Part shown: positions 37,609 through 52,083 of the stretch, piece after piece | Layout: each line of letters opens with the position of its first letter | Position numbering within the stretch: the first letter of the stretch is position 1 | NCBI RefSeq assembly: GCF_006861775.1 | Contig: NZ_VDGG01000015.1 | Location: forward strand, 31,866-95,865 | Direction: 5' to 3' | Length of the DNA: 64,000 nt | Source of the DNA: Psychrobacillus soli | GTDB lineage: Bacteria > Bacillota > Bacilli > Bacillales_A > Planococcaceae | Program-made: the position numbers and the translations under genes | Notes under the pieces: generated by a model | Told to the model about the DNA's origin: nothing | The model's input: only the letters and a program-made list of their open reading frames with translations | The model's database searches: none

Positions 37609-39072
37609 TTATTTTCCCTCCCAAATTTGAGGAGTTTGTTTATGGAAATCTGTCGCTTGCTCGTAAGCATGAGCTACACGATAAATTGTTGACTCATCAA
37701 AATAGTTTCCGATAATTTGTAATCCAAGTGGCAATCCATTTTCAAATCCACAAGGAATAGAAATTGCTGGAACACCTGCTAAGTTAATCGGAATCGTTAA
37801 AATGTCGTTCGCATACATCGTTAATGGATCTTCTACATTTTCACCAATTTTAAACGCAGGCGTTGGTGCAGTTGGTCCAATAATGACATCATAGTCTGCT
37901 AACACTTTGTCGTAATCTTCTTTGATTAACGTACGAACTTGTTGTGCTTTTTTATAATATGCATCATAAGTTCCAGCGCTTAAAGAATAAGTTCCAAGCA
38001 TAATGCGACGTTTTACTTCGTCTCCGAATCCTTGTGCTCGCGTTTCTTTATATAGATCCATTAAGCTAGTTACATTTTCTGCACGGAAACCATATCGGAT
38101 CCCATCGAAACGAGAAAGATTCGATGAAGCTTCTGAAGAAGAAAGGATATAGTATGTTGCTAAAGCGTATTTAGAATGTGGTAATGAAACCTCTTCCCAA
38201 GTTGCTCCAAGAGACTCCAGTACTTTCAATGCAGCAAGAACAGACTCACGCGCTGCCTCGCCAACACCTTCCCCTAAATATTCTTTAGGAACAGCGATTC
38301 GTAAGCCTTTAACGTCACCAGTTAATGCTGCTGCAAAGTTTGGTACTTCTACGTCTGCTGAAGTAGAGTCTAATGGATCTACTCCCGAAATTGCTTCCAA
38401 TAGTAAAGCATTGTCCTCTACATTACGTGTAATCGGACCAATTTGGTCTAAAGAAGAAGCAAATGCAACTAGTCCAGAACGAGAAACTCGTCCATATGTA
38501 GGCTTCATCCCAACGACACCACAATAAGCAGCTGGTTGACGGATAGAACCACCAGTATCAGAACCTAGTGAAAATGGTACTTCTCCTGCAGCTACTGCTG
38601 CTGCGGATGCACCTGAAGAACCTCCTGGTACTCTATCTAAAGCCCAAGGGTTTTTCGTTGTTTTATATGCTGAGTTTTCATTGGAAGAACCCATTGCAAA
38701 TTCATCCATGTTTAACTTTCCGATTGTAACCATTCCTGCTGCACGTAATTTTTTCACAACAGTAGCATCATAGATTGGATTGAATCCTTTTAGTATTTTA
38801 CTTGCACAAGTTGTTTCTAATCCTTCTGTTACGATATTGTCCTTCACTCCGATTGGTAAACCAAATAAAGGTCCACGCTCTTCAAAAGGGACTTGATCTA
38901 ATTGTGCAGCTGTTGCTATTGCTTGTTCTTTGTTTAATGCTAAGAAAGCTTCTACATCGCCATCTAGTTTTTCTACACGTTCAAAAGCTTCTTTTGTTAA
39001 ATCCGCAATCGAAACTTCTTTGCTATGTACAAGTTCTTGTAGTTCTTTCGCCGAACGTTCAAATAACGTCAT
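37609..39072 (-). CDS. gatA: Asp/Glu-tRNA(Asn/Gln) amidotransferase subunit A
   Basis: Glutaminase subunit that releases ammonia for transamidation. 487 residues of the amidase-signature family. The Ser-cisSer-Lys triad is visible: lysine in PIGVKDNI near 78, [13 protein letters not shown] near 152 and the nucleophile region [15 protein letters not shown] near 173. It lies 21 nt after gatC and directly before gatB. Confidence 0.98.
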   Translation of the reverse strand: MTLFERSAKELQELVHSKEVSIADLTKEAFERVEKLDGDVEAFLALNKEQAIATAAQLDQVPFEERGPLFGLPIGVKDNIVTEGLETTCASKILKGFNPIYDATVVKKLRAAGMVTIGKLNMDEFAMGSSNENSAYKTTKNPWALDRVPGGSSGASAAAVAAGEVPFSLGSDTGGSIRQPAAYCGVVGMKPTYGRVSRSGLVAFASSLDQIGPITRNVEDNALLLEAISGVDPLDSTSADVEVPNFAAALTGDVKGLRIAVPKEYLGEGVGEAARESVLAALKVLESLGATWEEVSLPHSKYALATYYILSSSEASSNLSRFDGIRYGFRAENVTSLMDLYKETRAQGFGDEVKRRIMLGTYSLSAGTYDAYYKKAQQVRTLIKEDYDKVLADYDVIIGPTAPTPAFKIGENVEDPLTMYANDILTIPINLAGVPAISIPCGFENGLPLGLQIIGNYFDESTIYRVAHAYEQATDFHKQTPQIWEGK

Positions 39073-39093
39073 TAGTTTCCCTCCTTACAATAA

Positions 39094-39384
39094 TTAATCC
39101 ATAATTGCTGGTACTTTTACTTGACCTGCTTCTTGTTCTTTTACATTTAACATCATCGTCTCACGGTCGAGTCCTTTAGTTGCTACGTCTTCACGTAGAA
39201 CATTTACTAAAGGTAGTACATGTGTCGTTGGTTCTACATTTGTCGTGTCCAATTCTTTTAATTGCTCAGCAAATTCTGTAATTGCACCTAGTTGAAGCGC
39301 AAACTTTTCCGCTTCTTCTTCCGTAATTGCAAGACGTGCTAGATGTGCCACATGCTTTACTTCTTCTTTTGTTAATTCCGCCAT
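39094..39384 (-). CDS. gatC: Asp/Glu-tRNA(Asn/Gln) amidotransferase subunit C
   Basis: Small belt subunit that stabilises GatA on GatB. 96 residues, full length, opening with the conserved [19 protein letters not shown] and containing [19 protein letters not shown] in the middle. GGAGGTGTG precedes the ATG. First gene of gatCAB. An extended -10 (TGGTATGAT, minus strand, near 39420-39428) just upstream is a possible promoter. Confidence 0.96.
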   Translation of the reverse strand: MAELTKEEVKHVAHLARLAITEEEAEKFALQLGAITEFAEQLKELDTTNVEPTTHVLPLVNVLREDVATKGLDRETMMLNVKEQEAGQVKVPAIMD

Positions 39385-39419
39385 TTTTCACACCTCCGAA
39401 TTCAATAACCATAGGCAAT

Positions 39420-39455
39420 ATCATACCATTTTTCACTCTGCTTGAACAGAGTGAC
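39420..39455 (-). promoter_or_regulatory. Possible gatCAB promoter with adjacent hairpin
   Basis: On the minus strand, the palindrome CACTCTG-ttcaag-CAGAGTG (39432-39451) is followed by an extended -10, TGGTATGAT. The hairpin lacks a T-run, so it is not a good terminator for camS. The -35 match is weak. Tentative. Confidence 0.35.
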
Positions 39456-39478
39456 ACATTTTATTACGAGTAATCTAT

Positions 39479-40615
39479 TTATTGTGCATATATATGCACA
39501 AGCGGCTCCTCTTCGCCAGGTTTTTTAATGAGTAACGCTTCTGCTCCATTCAATGAGTTAACTTGCACTTCTACATTCATCGATTGATTAAAATGGGTTT
39601 TTACTAGTCCAGCGAGATGTTGTGTAAACCCAATCACCTCCGAAGTACCATAAAACTGAATAGGTATTGTAATTGTCCATTTTTGCATTTGCTTGTCTTT
39701 AAAATAACCTGTTCCAATTACACCTGTATAATTCGAAAAATACGTTTCTACATCTTGTTTGAAGTTGCGGAAAATAGTATCTAAATCACGATATTTTTCT
39801 TCCGATTCTGCCGTAGGAAATAGAACATATTCTTCATCGATTGGTTTCCAATCAGAAACGTTTTTTCCACCAGGAGCCGTACTAAAAGTGAAATATGTTC
39901 CTGGGACAACTGCATTTCTACTATTTTGTTTAAAAAGTCCTACAACAATCGGGATATCTGCTAATCCTTCGATTTGACGCATTCGATTCACTACTTCTTC
40001 TGCAATCTTCTTCCCATTTTCTGTGATTTGAGCTTGTGTTAACTTTTCTTCAAAAGTTGCCCCGTACGCTTCTTTTTGATAATAATAAATAGAATTTAAC
40101 GCAAGTCCTACAGAAATTCCTGCAAGCTTCACTGTATTCTCTTCTTTTATCAAGTAGTTTTGCTCTACAATATGTGTAATATAAACGGGAGCATTTTTTG
40201 CTTTCTCTTCACCAGTAAGCCCTTCATCACTTGGATTTAAACCATCTTTTGTTTGATTACTTCTTGCTAACCACGAACTGATTGTACTCCCTTTTAAATA
40301 TTGACCTTCTTGGAATAAATATTTATCCGGGGAAAACTCATTTTGAGATATTCGAAGAAGACCTGTTTCTACTTCTTTCATATCATACTTTGTCGCAAGA
40401 TTTGATACTACTAGTCCTCTACTAGCGCTTTGTTCATATGGCAAAATAGTGCGGTAATAATTTTCATCCAATTGTAAGCTTGGAATGATTACCGTTTTCG
40501 TAGTTGTCTCTTCCGTATTTTGAATAACTTCTGTTTCGTTGTTCGGAGAAGGAGTGCAGCCAGAAATGATTAGCAATAATACTAGCATCACTATGCCTAT
40601 TATTTTTTTGTTCAT
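39479..40615 (-). CDS. camS: CamS/YerH family lipoprotein
   Basis: 378 residues with a lipoprotein signal (residues 1-20, lipobox ISGC). It matches the CamS family, named for the Staphylococcus/Enterococcus sex-pheromone precursor; the signal peptide of such proteins can yield the cAM373-type peptide. The mature function is unknown. Motifs are ENYYRTILPYEQSASRGL near 56 and SRNAVVPGTYFTFSTAPGG near 245. It follows ligA by 13 nt and belongs to the pcrB-pcrA-ligA-camS unit conserved across Bacillales. Confidence 0.9.
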   Translation of the reverse strand: MNKKIIGIVMLVLLLIISGCTPSPNNETEVIQNTEETTTKTVIIPSLQLDENYYRTILPYEQSASRGLVVSNLATKYDMKEVETGLLRISQNEFSPDKYLFQEGQYLKGSTISSWLARSNQTKDGLNPSDEGLTGEEKAKNAPVYITHIVEQNYLIKEENTVKLAGISVGLALNSIYYYQKEAYGATFEEKLTQAQITENGKKIAEEVVNRMRQIEGLADIPIVVGLFKQNSRNAVVPGTYFTFSTAPGGKNVSDWKPIDEEYVLFPTAESEEKYRDLDTIFRNFKQDVETYFSNYTGVIGTGYFKDKQMQKWTITIPIQFYGTSEVIGFTQHLAGLVKTHFNQSMNVEVQVNSLNGAEALLIKKPGEEEPLVHIYAQ

Positions 40616-40628
40616 ATTTAGAACCCCT

Positions 40629-44887
<4,259 letters not shown>

Positions 44888-44944
44888 GCACTTCCTCTCA
44901 AGAACATTTGTTCTTATTATATAATTCATCTCTTTTATATTCAA

Positions 44945-45637
44945 CTACTGCTTAACAGCATGTACCGTTTTAAGAGCTTCTTCTAGGTTTTCATATACTT
45001 GATTGCCAACGATGATTGTGTCTGCATATGTGGCCATTTCACGGGCTTGGGTTGCAGTTTTTATGCCCCCTCCATAGTAAAGTGTCGTATTTTGAAGACC
45101 TGCCTTTACCTTTTTGACGACCTCCACATCACCATACATACCGCTATATTCCATATAAAAGATTGGAAATTTAAACAAATGCTCGACCATTTGTGCATAT
45201 GCGATAATATCTTCCTCAGTTTCTGGTTGTTTAGCGTTCGTTAATTTGGCAGCTTTACAATCTGGATTTAAAATACAATACCCTTCTGGAATAATTTCAT
45301 CCCAGTTCATCACTTCTCCAAATTCTTTTGTTGCTGCGTGGTGTAAATCTTTCACCCATTTTGTCTGTTGGCTATTTAAGACACTTGGAATAAAATAAAA
45401 ATCAAAGCCAGGAGTAATCGATTCTATCGTCGATACTTCTAGAGCGACAGGGACCGCATATCTTCTAATGCGCATTAACAAATCAATCACATTGTCCAGT
45501 GTTACCCCGTCCGAACCCCCAATGATAATAGCATCAGTCCCAGATTCACAAACCTGTTCTAAGGCTTGTGCCCCTATTTCCTTTGCCGGATCCAATTTAA
45601 ATATATGGCGCCATTCTTTATAATCCATTTTTTTCAC
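44945..45637 (-). CDS. pcrB: Heptaprenylglyceryl phosphate synthase PcrB
   Basis: Transfers a heptaprenyl group to glycerol-1-phosphate (archaeal-type ether lipid precursor), as shown for Bacillus PcrB. 230 residues with a TIM-barrel fold. Motifs are FKLDPAKEI near 13, IIIGGSDGVT near 37, MEYSGMYGD near 157, and the phosphate-binding YYGGGIKTATQAREM near 185. It heads the pcrB-pcrA-ligA-camS unit. Confidence 0.95.
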   Translation of the reverse strand: MKKMDYKEWRHIFKLDPAKEIGAQALEQVCESGTDAIIIGGSDGVTLDNVIDLLMRIRRYAVPVALEVSTIESITPGFDFYFIPSVLNSQQTKWVKDLHHAATKEFGEVMNWDEIIPEGYCILNPDCKAAKLTNAKQPETEEDIIAYAQMVEHLFKFPIFYMEYSGMYGDVEVVKKVKAGLQNTTLYYGGGIKTATQAREMATYADTIIVGNQVYENLEEALKTVHAVKQ

Positions 45638-45664
45638 CTACATTAAGTTAGTTAAGCACTCTTC

Positions 45665-45670
45665 ATTATA
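45665..45670 (-). promoter_or_regulatory. Extended -10 for pcrB-pcrA-ligA-camS
   Basis: On the minus strand, TGTTATAAT is a perfect TATAAT with an extended TGn. It lies directly after the T-run of the yerC terminator and 28 nt before the pcrB ATG. A -35 is not evident; extended -10 promoters tolerate this. Confidence 0.5.
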
Positions 45671-45672
45671 AC

Positions 45673-45702
45673 AAAAAAACTGAACAGAGGCTTCTGTTCA
45701 GT
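45673..45702 (-). terminator. Terminator of yerC
   Basis: A perfect 10-bp stem ACTGAACAGA / TCTGTTCAGT with a 4-nt loop, then TTTTTTTG on the minus strand. It separates yerABC from pcrB. Confidence 0.9.
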
Positions 45703-45725
45703 GGTTAGCTATAAAGTGATTAAGA

Positions 45726-46046
45726 TTATTCTTTTGACTGTTGGACCGACAACTCTTCTGGATATAGTCGTCCAAGAATTTCATCATAATAATCATTACC
45801 GTAATCATATGCACGTCTTACACGTGAAATAGTTGCTGTACTTGCACCCGTTTCTTTTTTAATCGTTTCATATGTTTTTTTCAAGCGAAGTAAATGTGCA
45901 ACCTCGAAACGCTGAGCAAGTGATTGAATTTCACTTATTGTACATAAATCATCAAAAAATTTATAACATTCTTCTATATTGTTTAGCTCAAGTACAGCTT
46001 TAAATAATTGTTCTGTTTGATGTCCTTTTATTTTTTCAATTTGCAT
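45726..46046 (-). CDS. yerC: YerC/TrpR-like DNA-binding protein
   Basis: 106 residues of the YerC/YecD family, a helix-turn-helix of the TrpR/DnaA-C type: LCTISEIQSLAQRFEVAHLL near 31 and the recognition region GASTATISRVRRAYDYG near 70. Its targets are unknown. It follows yerB by 30 nt and is the last gene before a strong terminator. Confidence 0.9.
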   Translation of the reverse strand: MQIEKIKGHQTEQLFKAVLELNNIEECYKFFDDLCTISEIQSLAQRFEVAHLLRLKKTYETIKKETGASTATISRVRRAYDYGNDYYDEILGRLYPEELSVQQSKE

Positions 46047-46076
46047 GTTGTATCATTCCCCTCTTTACGCTTTCAA

Positions 46077-47126
46077 TCAAGGTAAATAGTTTACCATATT
46101 TTCTAATCCAGTATTTGTTGGCACAAAACTGATCCATGATTTTCCTGGTACTAATTTAGCTGGAACACCATTTTCCATCGGTATAAGCATTCCGTCTATG
46201 TTTTCCCATTCGATTTCTTTCATAGTCCCTGCTTGAAAAAGATACGCTTTTCCACCATCAGTTAATGTTAGCTGCTGACGCCCTGCATTATCAATCGTTT
46301 TATGCGGTATTTCCATGAATATTACGTTCGCAATCTCCACGGGTTCTCCTGATTCCTTATCGATCGTTACAACCCCGCCAGTTTTTCGTTCATATATACC
46401 ACTTTCCGGTAAATATGTATATTGGTTTTCAAAACTTGCACCTGATCCATACTGGATGCTTATAGTAGATACTGGATTTCCAATTTTTGCACCTTCTATC
46501 GAATCATAAAAAGAGTAGGAAGGAACTTTGTGAATTTCCATCGATGCTCCTACTTTTTCTGCACCAGCCAAAATATTCTCATTGGAAATATATGAATTAT
46601 GCGGTGCTTTCCGCTCCTTGGAACGCTTAAAAAGTATACCATCATATTGCATACCATTGATATTATCTACAACTCTTGCATTTAACATTTTCTGCGCATC
46701 TGGGCTATAGCCATGCGCAATATAAAAAGCATCTAATCCTTTTGCAACTTCTACGAAATAATCACGAGCACTTCTAACTGGCCCAATTACATCGGGAATG
46801 TCACTTTGATAAAGCGCTAGAAATCTCGTCACATTTCCTTCTGCTAACATCTCGTAAACAATATCTGCCTGTGCAATCCCTGACTGTGGTCTTGCAAGCG
46901 GATGATTATTCATCGTAACAATAATTGGTCTTTGTGTTAGTTCTTCTTCTGAACGAATGCCAGTAAAAGGAGCAACATAAGGGAGAACAACGGGTTCCTC
47001 TATTACTTCTTCTACTATATCTTCTACAACATCTTCTACCGGTTCTACTTCTTCTCCTATTTCTTGCTCATTAGAACAAGCGACAAGAAATAAACTGAGT
47101 ATACCTATTATCCCCCATTTTTTCAT
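46077..47126 (-). CDS. yerB: DUF3048 lipoprotein YerB
   Basis: 349 residues. Lipoprotein signal with lipobox LVAC (C17), then a very acidic linker (17-45, Glu/Val-rich) and two DUF3048 domains starting PIIVTMNNHPLARPQSG near 66. Cell-surface localisation is expected; the biochemical function is unknown. It lies 14 nt after the adenine-deaminase-like gene, in the B. subtilis order yerA-yerB-yerC. Confidence 0.92.
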   Translation of the reverse strand: MKKWGIIGILSLFLVACSNEQEIGEEVEPVEDVVEDIVEEVIEEPVVLPYVAPFTGIRSEEELTQRPIIVTMNNHPLARPQSGIAQADIVYEMLAEGNVTRFLALYQSDIPDVIGPVRSARDYFVEVAKGLDAFYIAHGYSPDAQKMLNARVVDNINGMQYDGILFKRSKERKAPHNSYISNENILAGAEKVGASMEIHKVPSYSFYDSIEGAKIGNPVSTISIQYGSGASFENQYTYLPESGIYERKTGGVVTIDKESGEPVEIANVIFMEIPHKTIDNAGRQQLTLTDGGKAYLFQAGTMKEIEWENIDGMLIPMENGVPAKLVPGKSWISFVPTNTGLENMVNYLP

Positions 47127-47140
47127 CCCACAAAATCCCC

Positions 47141-48880
47141 CTACCTCATGACAGCTGGAAACAATACTTGTTTTTTCATGACATCGAAGATTCCCCTTTG
47201 TGTAACTCGAACATAAGGTAAATGCGTGGCTTGCAAGAATAATAATGTGTAAATGGCATCTCCATGCTTAAATCCTCTAGCTGCCAATTCTTTCTTTAAA
47301 CACAATTCCTCTTCTATTAACGCTTCCATCGGCTTATCCGATAGTATCCCACCTATAGGTAGTTTAAGTGTACAAACAACTTCTTCGTTTTCAACGATGA
47401 CTATTCCGCCGTTCATTTTTTTCATTTCATTAAAAGCTTGGAGCATGCTTCTTTTATTTTTTCCTATTAATATAATATCCCCAGTACTAGAATACGAAGA
47501 GGCAAATCCTTTTAAATTCGTTGCAAAACCTTTAATAAGTGTAGAGACTTTCCACTTACCATGACGATCTACTAGTAGTAAAAAACTTTCATCATGTTCC
47601 GTTGAAAGTTCATTATCCGTCGTATCGACTGAAACAGAATACGGCTTTGTAATAACATCGTTCACCATTTCAATTCCAAAAGGCATCGAAAATTGGAAGT
47701 CATCATCGGACATCTCAAATGCTAAATCTAAATCTGGAATACTCGACCAATCCGTTGGTGTTAACGAATGTATTCTTTCACCACCCCGTTTTAACCAAAC
47801 TCCCTTAGATAATACACTTGTTGGGACAGGGTTTAGCTCATCTTCTAAGAAATTAAGCGTAGCAAACCTACCAGTTGCAATGACGCCATGTAAATTCGAT
47901 AAATTATAATATTTCGCTACGTTGAATGATGCCATTAAATAAGCATCTATCGGGTTTACCCCGGCATCCAAAGCAATTTGAATACATTTATCCATTACGC
48001 CGTCTAGATGGAAAGAAGGAGTAGCGCCGTCTGTCGTCATCATAAGGTGATCGAAAATTTGCAAGTCCTTCTCGAGTATTCCTTTTAATAAAATTGGAAG
48101 GTCAGGTCGAATTGATGAATGACGAAGCGTCACAGCATATCCATGAAGAATTCTTCTTTCCACTTCTTCAATCGTCATCGCTTCATGATCTCCATCCGCT
48201 CCGAGTAAACGCATTCGCGCTAACGTGCGTTCGGAAGCACCAGGAAAATGCCCTTCAATTTTCATACCGTTTGATTTGGCTTGCTGCATCCAATAAAGCA
48301 TTTGATCGTCGCCAGAAAGTAGCCTTGGCCACCCCGTCAACTCCCCGCCCATAATAACATCTGGACGCGCAATCCATTCTCCAACCGTTTTAGATGTAAA
48401 TAATTCTTCTTCGTTCTCCAGCTCCGTTTGTGAATCAAAACGAGCCCACCAATAGAATGCAAAAGGTAGTTCACTTAGTTTATCCATTATTGAAAACGCT
48501 TTCTTATTTTCAAGCATCAAAAACATTACTAAATTATCTGCGATAAATGTCGTTGTGCCTAATTGAGCGGCATAATCAGCGAATGTTTGCGGGTTATATA
48601 GTTGGAATGGATGTACATGGGGTTCAATATAACCTGGTACAATCTTTTGACCAGTAGCATCATACACTTCTGTTTCTTTAGAAACGAACGGCATTTCTGA
48701 ACCTGTATAAACAATTCGATCTTTCACAATCCAAATATTACCGGTAATCCATTTCTTTAAATGGCTATGTAAAAATGTTGCGTTCGTAATGAGTATATCT
48801 GGTGCTTGTTTTCCATTTACTACTTCTATTTGATTTCTAATTTCTTCTATTTTCCAAATTGGATATTGCATATCATCCAT
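47141..48880 (-). CDS. yerA: Adenine deaminase-like amidohydrolase YerA
   Basis: 579 residues of the AdeC-like amidohydrolase family, cytoplasmic. The metal-binding pair is EPHVHPF near 93, with further ligands in ADGDHEAMT near 230 and RHSS near 255, and TTDGATPSFHLDG near 290. True adenine deaminases read DGHVHIESS at the first site, so this one is divergent, as in B. subtilis YerA, whose activity is unproven. Adjacency to the purine operon would suit purine salvage, but the substrate is open. It starts a yerABC unit after a 393-nt gap. Confidence 0.85.
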   Translation of the reverse strand: MDDMQYPIWKIEEIRNQIEVVNGKQAPDILITNATFLHSHLKKWITGNIWIVKDRIVYTGSEMPFVSKETEVYDATGQKIVPGYIEPHVHPFQLYNPQTFADYAAQLGTTTFIADNLVMFLMLENKKAFSIMDKLSELPFAFYWWARFDSQTELENEEELFTSKTVGEWIARPDVIMGGELTGWPRLLSGDDQMLYWMQQAKSNGMKIEGHFPGASERTLARMRLLGADGDHEAMTIEEVERRILHGYAVTLRHSSIRPDLPILLKGILEKDLQIFDHLMMTTDGATPSFHLDGVMDKCIQIALDAGVNPIDAYLMASFNVAKYYNLSNLHGVIATGRFATLNFLEDELNPVPTSVLSKGVWLKRGGERIHSLTPTDWSSIPDLDLAFEMSDDDFQFSMPFGIEMVNDVITKPYSVSVDTTDNELSTEHDESFLLLVDRHGKWKVSTLIKGFATNLKGFASSYSSTGDIILIGKNKRSMLQAFNEMKKMNGGIVIVENEEVVCTLKLPIGGILSDKPMEALIEEELCLKKELAARGFKHGDAIYTLLFLQATHLPYVRVTQRGIFDVMKKQVLFPAVMR

Positions 48881-49109
48881 TCTCCTTTCTATAAGATTAC
48901 TCTTACAAATAATAGTAGCATAGTACTTTAGTAAAGCAAAGTGTTGAACTATAATTTTTTGTAAATTTATTACCTAAGCATACCTACATTTATTACAAAA
49001 TAAAAAATAGCGTTCGCTTTGATCTAGTTGATTGTTGATGAGCAACATATCGGTGTGCTAAATGCTAATATTATGTGGTTTACAAAATAGAAGTCCAGAA
49101 AATGGCTTA
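48881..49109. other. Non-coding stretch before the purD-side array
   Basis: Together with the array this makes a 393-nt gap. It should contain the yerA promoter close to 48900-48950; only A/T-rich sequence is visible and no clear box pair. A conserved array leader CCAGAAAATGGCTTAGAGC is at 49094-49112. Confidence 0.5.
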
Positions 49110-49214
49110 GAGCAACAAGCGGGTCTTAGACAGCAACCAAATCTATCCTGAGAGCAACCAAATTCCTCATGAAAGCAACCAACTAATCGCCGAAAGCAAC
49201 CATTTCTGAAAATC
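49110..49214. repeat. 21-bp repeat array C (five units)
   Basis: Five units at 49110, 49131, 49152, 49173 and 49194. Cores are GAGCAACAAG, CAGCAACCAA, GAGCAACCAA, AAGCAACCAA and AAGCAACCAT, each followed by 11 variable bases. The array starts 19 nt beyond the pur operon terminator. Confidence 0.85.
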
Positions 49215-49232
49215 AAGGGTTACTTGCAATAA

Positions 49233-49267
49233 TAAAAAAGGATATCTCCAATATCGGAGACATCCTC
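49233..49267 (-). terminator. Terminator of the purine operon
   Basis: AGGATGTCTCCG / (C)GGAGATATCCT stem of about 12 bp with a 5-nt loop, followed by TTTTTTATT on the minus strand, 7 nt past the purD stop. Confidence 0.9.
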
Positions 49268-49273
49268 TTTACA

Positions 49274-50533
49274 TCATTGAAATGTTCTCCAACCGATATC
49301 TGTTCGGAAGAATAAGCCATTCCATTCTAACTTGGATAAGCCATCGTACACTTTTTGCCCAGCTTCTTTTAGTGTAGACTCGCTTGCAGCTACCAAAATA
49401 ACGCGACCGCCGTTTGCAACATACTCTTCCCCATCAGCTTTTGTACCTGCGTGGAAAACATAAAGACCAGCTTCTTCTAAAATAGAAAGGTCGGGAAGTT
49501 TAGCGCCTTTTTTCACATCCGCTGGATACCCCTCTGATGCGATGACAACACCTAACATTTCTGCGTCCGACCATTCTAGCTCAAATGGTTGTCCGTCCAT
49601 AAGCGCCATCATAAATGCACCAAAATCACTCGTCATTCGAGGTAGAACTACTTGTGTCTCCGGATCACCGAAACGGGCATTGAACTCAATTACTTTAGGT
49701 CCATCAGTCGTAATAATTAGACCTGCATATAAAATACCTGTAAACGGTGTTCCTTCTGCCTCCATCGCTTTTACTGTTGGCACGACAATTGTTTCGTAAG
49801 CTAGCTCTACTACATTTTGTGCAATTTGAGGAACTGGAGAATATGCGCCCATCCCACCGGTATTCGGTCCTTTATCTCCGTCATATGCACGTTTATGATC
49901 TTGTGCTATAACCATCGGATAAATTTGGCCCTCATGTACAAATGACATGTAGGAAATTTCTTCTCCTTCTAGAAACTCTTCAATTACTACACTAGAAGAA
50001 GATTCACCAAATAATTGATTGCCAATCATGTCTTCAACAGCAGTGTTCGCTTCTTCTACTGTCATAGCAACAACGACACCTTTACCAGCAGCTAAACCGT
50101 CCGCTTTAACAACAATTGGTGCACCAAGCTTTTCAATATATGCTTTTGCTTTGTCCACTTCCGTAAATGTTTCATACGCAGCAGTTGGAATATGATACTT
50201 TTTCATAAGCTCTTTAGCGAATGATTTACTTCCTTCGATTTGCGCCGCTGCTTTCGTAGGTCCAAAAGCACGAAGACCACGTTCATTGAAATAATCAACA
50301 ATGCCACCTACAAGTGGTTGTTCAGGTCCAACAAACGTAAGGTCAATTGCATTCTCTTTGGCAAATTGGGCCATATCTTCAAATGCCATTACATCGATTG
50401 GAACGATTTCTGCATCGTTAATCATCCCTGCATTACCAGGTGCTACAAATACTTTATCGACCGAAGGAGAATTATTGAATTGCTTTGCGATGGCATGCTC
50501 ACGACCGCCACTTCCAATAACAAGAATCTTCAT
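49274..50533 (-). CDS. purD: Phosphoribosylamine-glycine ligase PurD
   Basis: Second step of IMP synthesis: phosphoribosylamine plus glycine to GAR, using ATP. 419 residues, ATP-grasp fold. It opens MKILVIGSGGREHAI, with ADGLAAGKGV near 144, GDKGPNTGGMGAYSP near 220 and the metal-binding FNARFGDPETQ near 283. It is the last gene of the operon, 14 nt after purH. Confidence 0.98.
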   Translation of the reverse strand: MKILVIGSGGREHAIAKQFNNSPSVDKVFVAPGNAGMINDAEIVPIDVMAFEDMAQFAKENAIDLTFVGPEQPLVGGIVDYFNERGLRAFGPTKAAAQIEGSKSFAKELMKKYHIPTAAYETFTEVDKAKAYIEKLGAPIVVKADGLAAGKGVVVAMTVEEANTAVEDMIGNQLFGESSSSVVIEEFLEGEEISYMSFVHEGQIYPMVIAQDHKRAYDGDKGPNTGGMGAYSPVPQIAQNVVELAYETIVVPTVKAMEAEGTPFTGILYAGLIITTDGPKVIEFNARFGDPETQVVLPRMTSDFGAFMMALMDGQPFELEWSDAEMLGVVIASEGYPADVKKGAKLPDLSILEEAGLYVFHAGTKADGEEYVANGGRVILVAASESTLKEAGQKVYDGLSKLEWNGLFFRTDIGWRTFQ

Positions 50534-50547
50534 TTGGAATGCCTCCC

Positions 50548-52083
50548 TTAATGTTTGAAATGACGAACGCCAGTGAATACCATAGCAATTCCGTATTCGT
50601 TTGCTTTATCGATAGAATCTTGGTCTTTTACAGATCCACCAGTTTGAATAATTGCCGTAATGCCAGCTTTGGCAGCAGTTTCTACTGTATCATTCATTGG
50701 GAAAAATGCGTCTGATGCAAGTCCTGCTCCTTTTGCACGTTCTCCAGCTTGTTCTAATGCAATTTTCGCTGATCCTACACGGTTCATTTGTCCAGCACCA
50801 ACACCAATTGTCATGTCTTCAGTAGCTACCACAATTGCGTTAGATTTAACGTGTTTTACAACACTCCAACCAAGCTCTAATGCTTTCCATTCTTCTGCAG
50901 TTGGTTCACGGTCTGTTACTACTTTTACATCCGCATCTTTTAATCCGAAAGTATCTGGTGACTGAACTAATAGTCCACCTTCTACAGAAACTGTGTTCCA
51001 AGCATCTTTTTTCGTTTGTTCATAAGAAATAGTTAGTAAACGAATATTTTTCTTAGCAGTTAACATGGCAATTGCATCCTCTGAAAAGGAAGGTGCAATA
51101 ATAATTTCTAGGAAAATGCCCGATAAAACTTTTGCAGTATCTGCATCTACTTCACGATTTAAAGCAACAATCCCACCAAAAATAGAAGTAGAATCCGCTT
51201 CATATGCTTTGTTAAAAGCAGCTGAAATCGTTTCACCCGTTCCAACACCACAAGGATTCATGTGTTTTACCGCAACAGCTGCAGGAAGTTCAAATTCTTT
51301 TACAATCTGAATAGCAGCATTGGCATCTTGGATGTTGTTATAAGAAAGTTCTTTACCGTGCAATTGTTTGGCAGAAGCAATCGAGAAATCTGATCCAAGT
51401 GGACGTTTGTAGAATGCTGCTTTTTGGTGTGGGTTTTCCCCGTAACGTAATGATTGTTTACGTTCATATGTAAGAGTTAAAAGTTCAGGGAATTCTTCGC
51501 CTGTTAAATCCGTCATATAGCTAGCAATTAATGCGTCATATGCAGCAGTATGACGGAATACTTTTGCAGCTAACTTGCGGCGTGTTTCAAGTGTCGTTTC
51601 GCCATTCTCTTTTAATTGACCTAATACTTCCTCATAGTCAGATGCATCTGTTACGACTGTAACGTATTGATGGTTTTTAGCTGCTGAACGTAGCATCGAT
51701 GGTCCACCGATATCAATATTTTCAATTGCATCTTCAAATGCAACATCTGGTTTGGAAATCGTTTCGCGGAAAGGATATAAATTTACACATACTACTTGAA
51801 TTGGAGTAATACTATGCTCCTCCAGTTGTGCTTGGTGAGAAGGATCATCATGTTTTGCTAATAATCCACCGTGAATCATTGGGTTCAATGTTTTTACTCG
51901 ACCATCCAAAATTTCTGGAAAGTTTGTTACTTGGTCTACTGATGTTATCGCCACTCCATTTTGTTCTAAAAATGCTTTTGTCCCACCAGTTGATAAAATT
52001 TCATACCCAAGTTGTTCCAACTCTTTTGCAAATTCGAGAATTCCTGATTTATCTGAAACACTAAGTAAAGCACGTTTTGACAC
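50548..52083 (-). CDS. purH: AICAR transformylase/IMP cyclohydrolase PurH
   Basis: Bifunctional enzyme for the last two steps to IMP. 511 residues. The N-terminal cyclohydrolase (MGS-like) domain has [11 protein letters not shown] at 5 and [13 protein letters not shown] near 36. The C-terminal transformylase has [15 protein letters not shown] [16 protein letters not shown] near 212 and [10 protein letters not shown] near 268. It is separated from purN by 183 nt that include a terminator hairpin, unlike the tight spacing elsewhere in the operon, so it may be uncoupled. GGAGG precedes the start, read as GTG or TTG-like near 52083. Confidence 0.97.
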   Translation of the reverse strand: MSKRALLSVSDKSGILEFAKELEQLGYEILSTGGTKAFLEQNGVAITSVDQVTNFPEILDGRVKTLNPMIHGGLLAKHDDPSHQAQLEEHSITPIQVVCVNLYPFRETISKPDVAFEDAIENIDIGGPSMLRSAAKNHQYVTVVTDASDYEEVLGQLKENGETTLETRRKLAAKVFRHTAAYDALIASYMTDLTGEEFPELLTLTYERKQSLRYGENPHQKAAFYKRPLGSDFSIASAKQLHGKELSYNNIQDANAAIQIVKEFELPAAVAVKHMNPCGVGTGETISAAFNKAYEADSTSIFGGIVALNREVDADTAKVLSGIFLEIIIAPSFSEDAIAMLTAKKNIRLLTISYEQTKKDAWNTVSVEGGLLVQSPDTFGLKDADVKVVTDREPTAEEWKALELGWSVVKHVKSNAIVVATEDMTIGVGAGQMNRVGSAKIALEQAGERAKGAGLASDAFFPMNDTVETAAKAGITAIIQTGGSVKDQDSIDKANEYGIAMVFTGVRHFKH

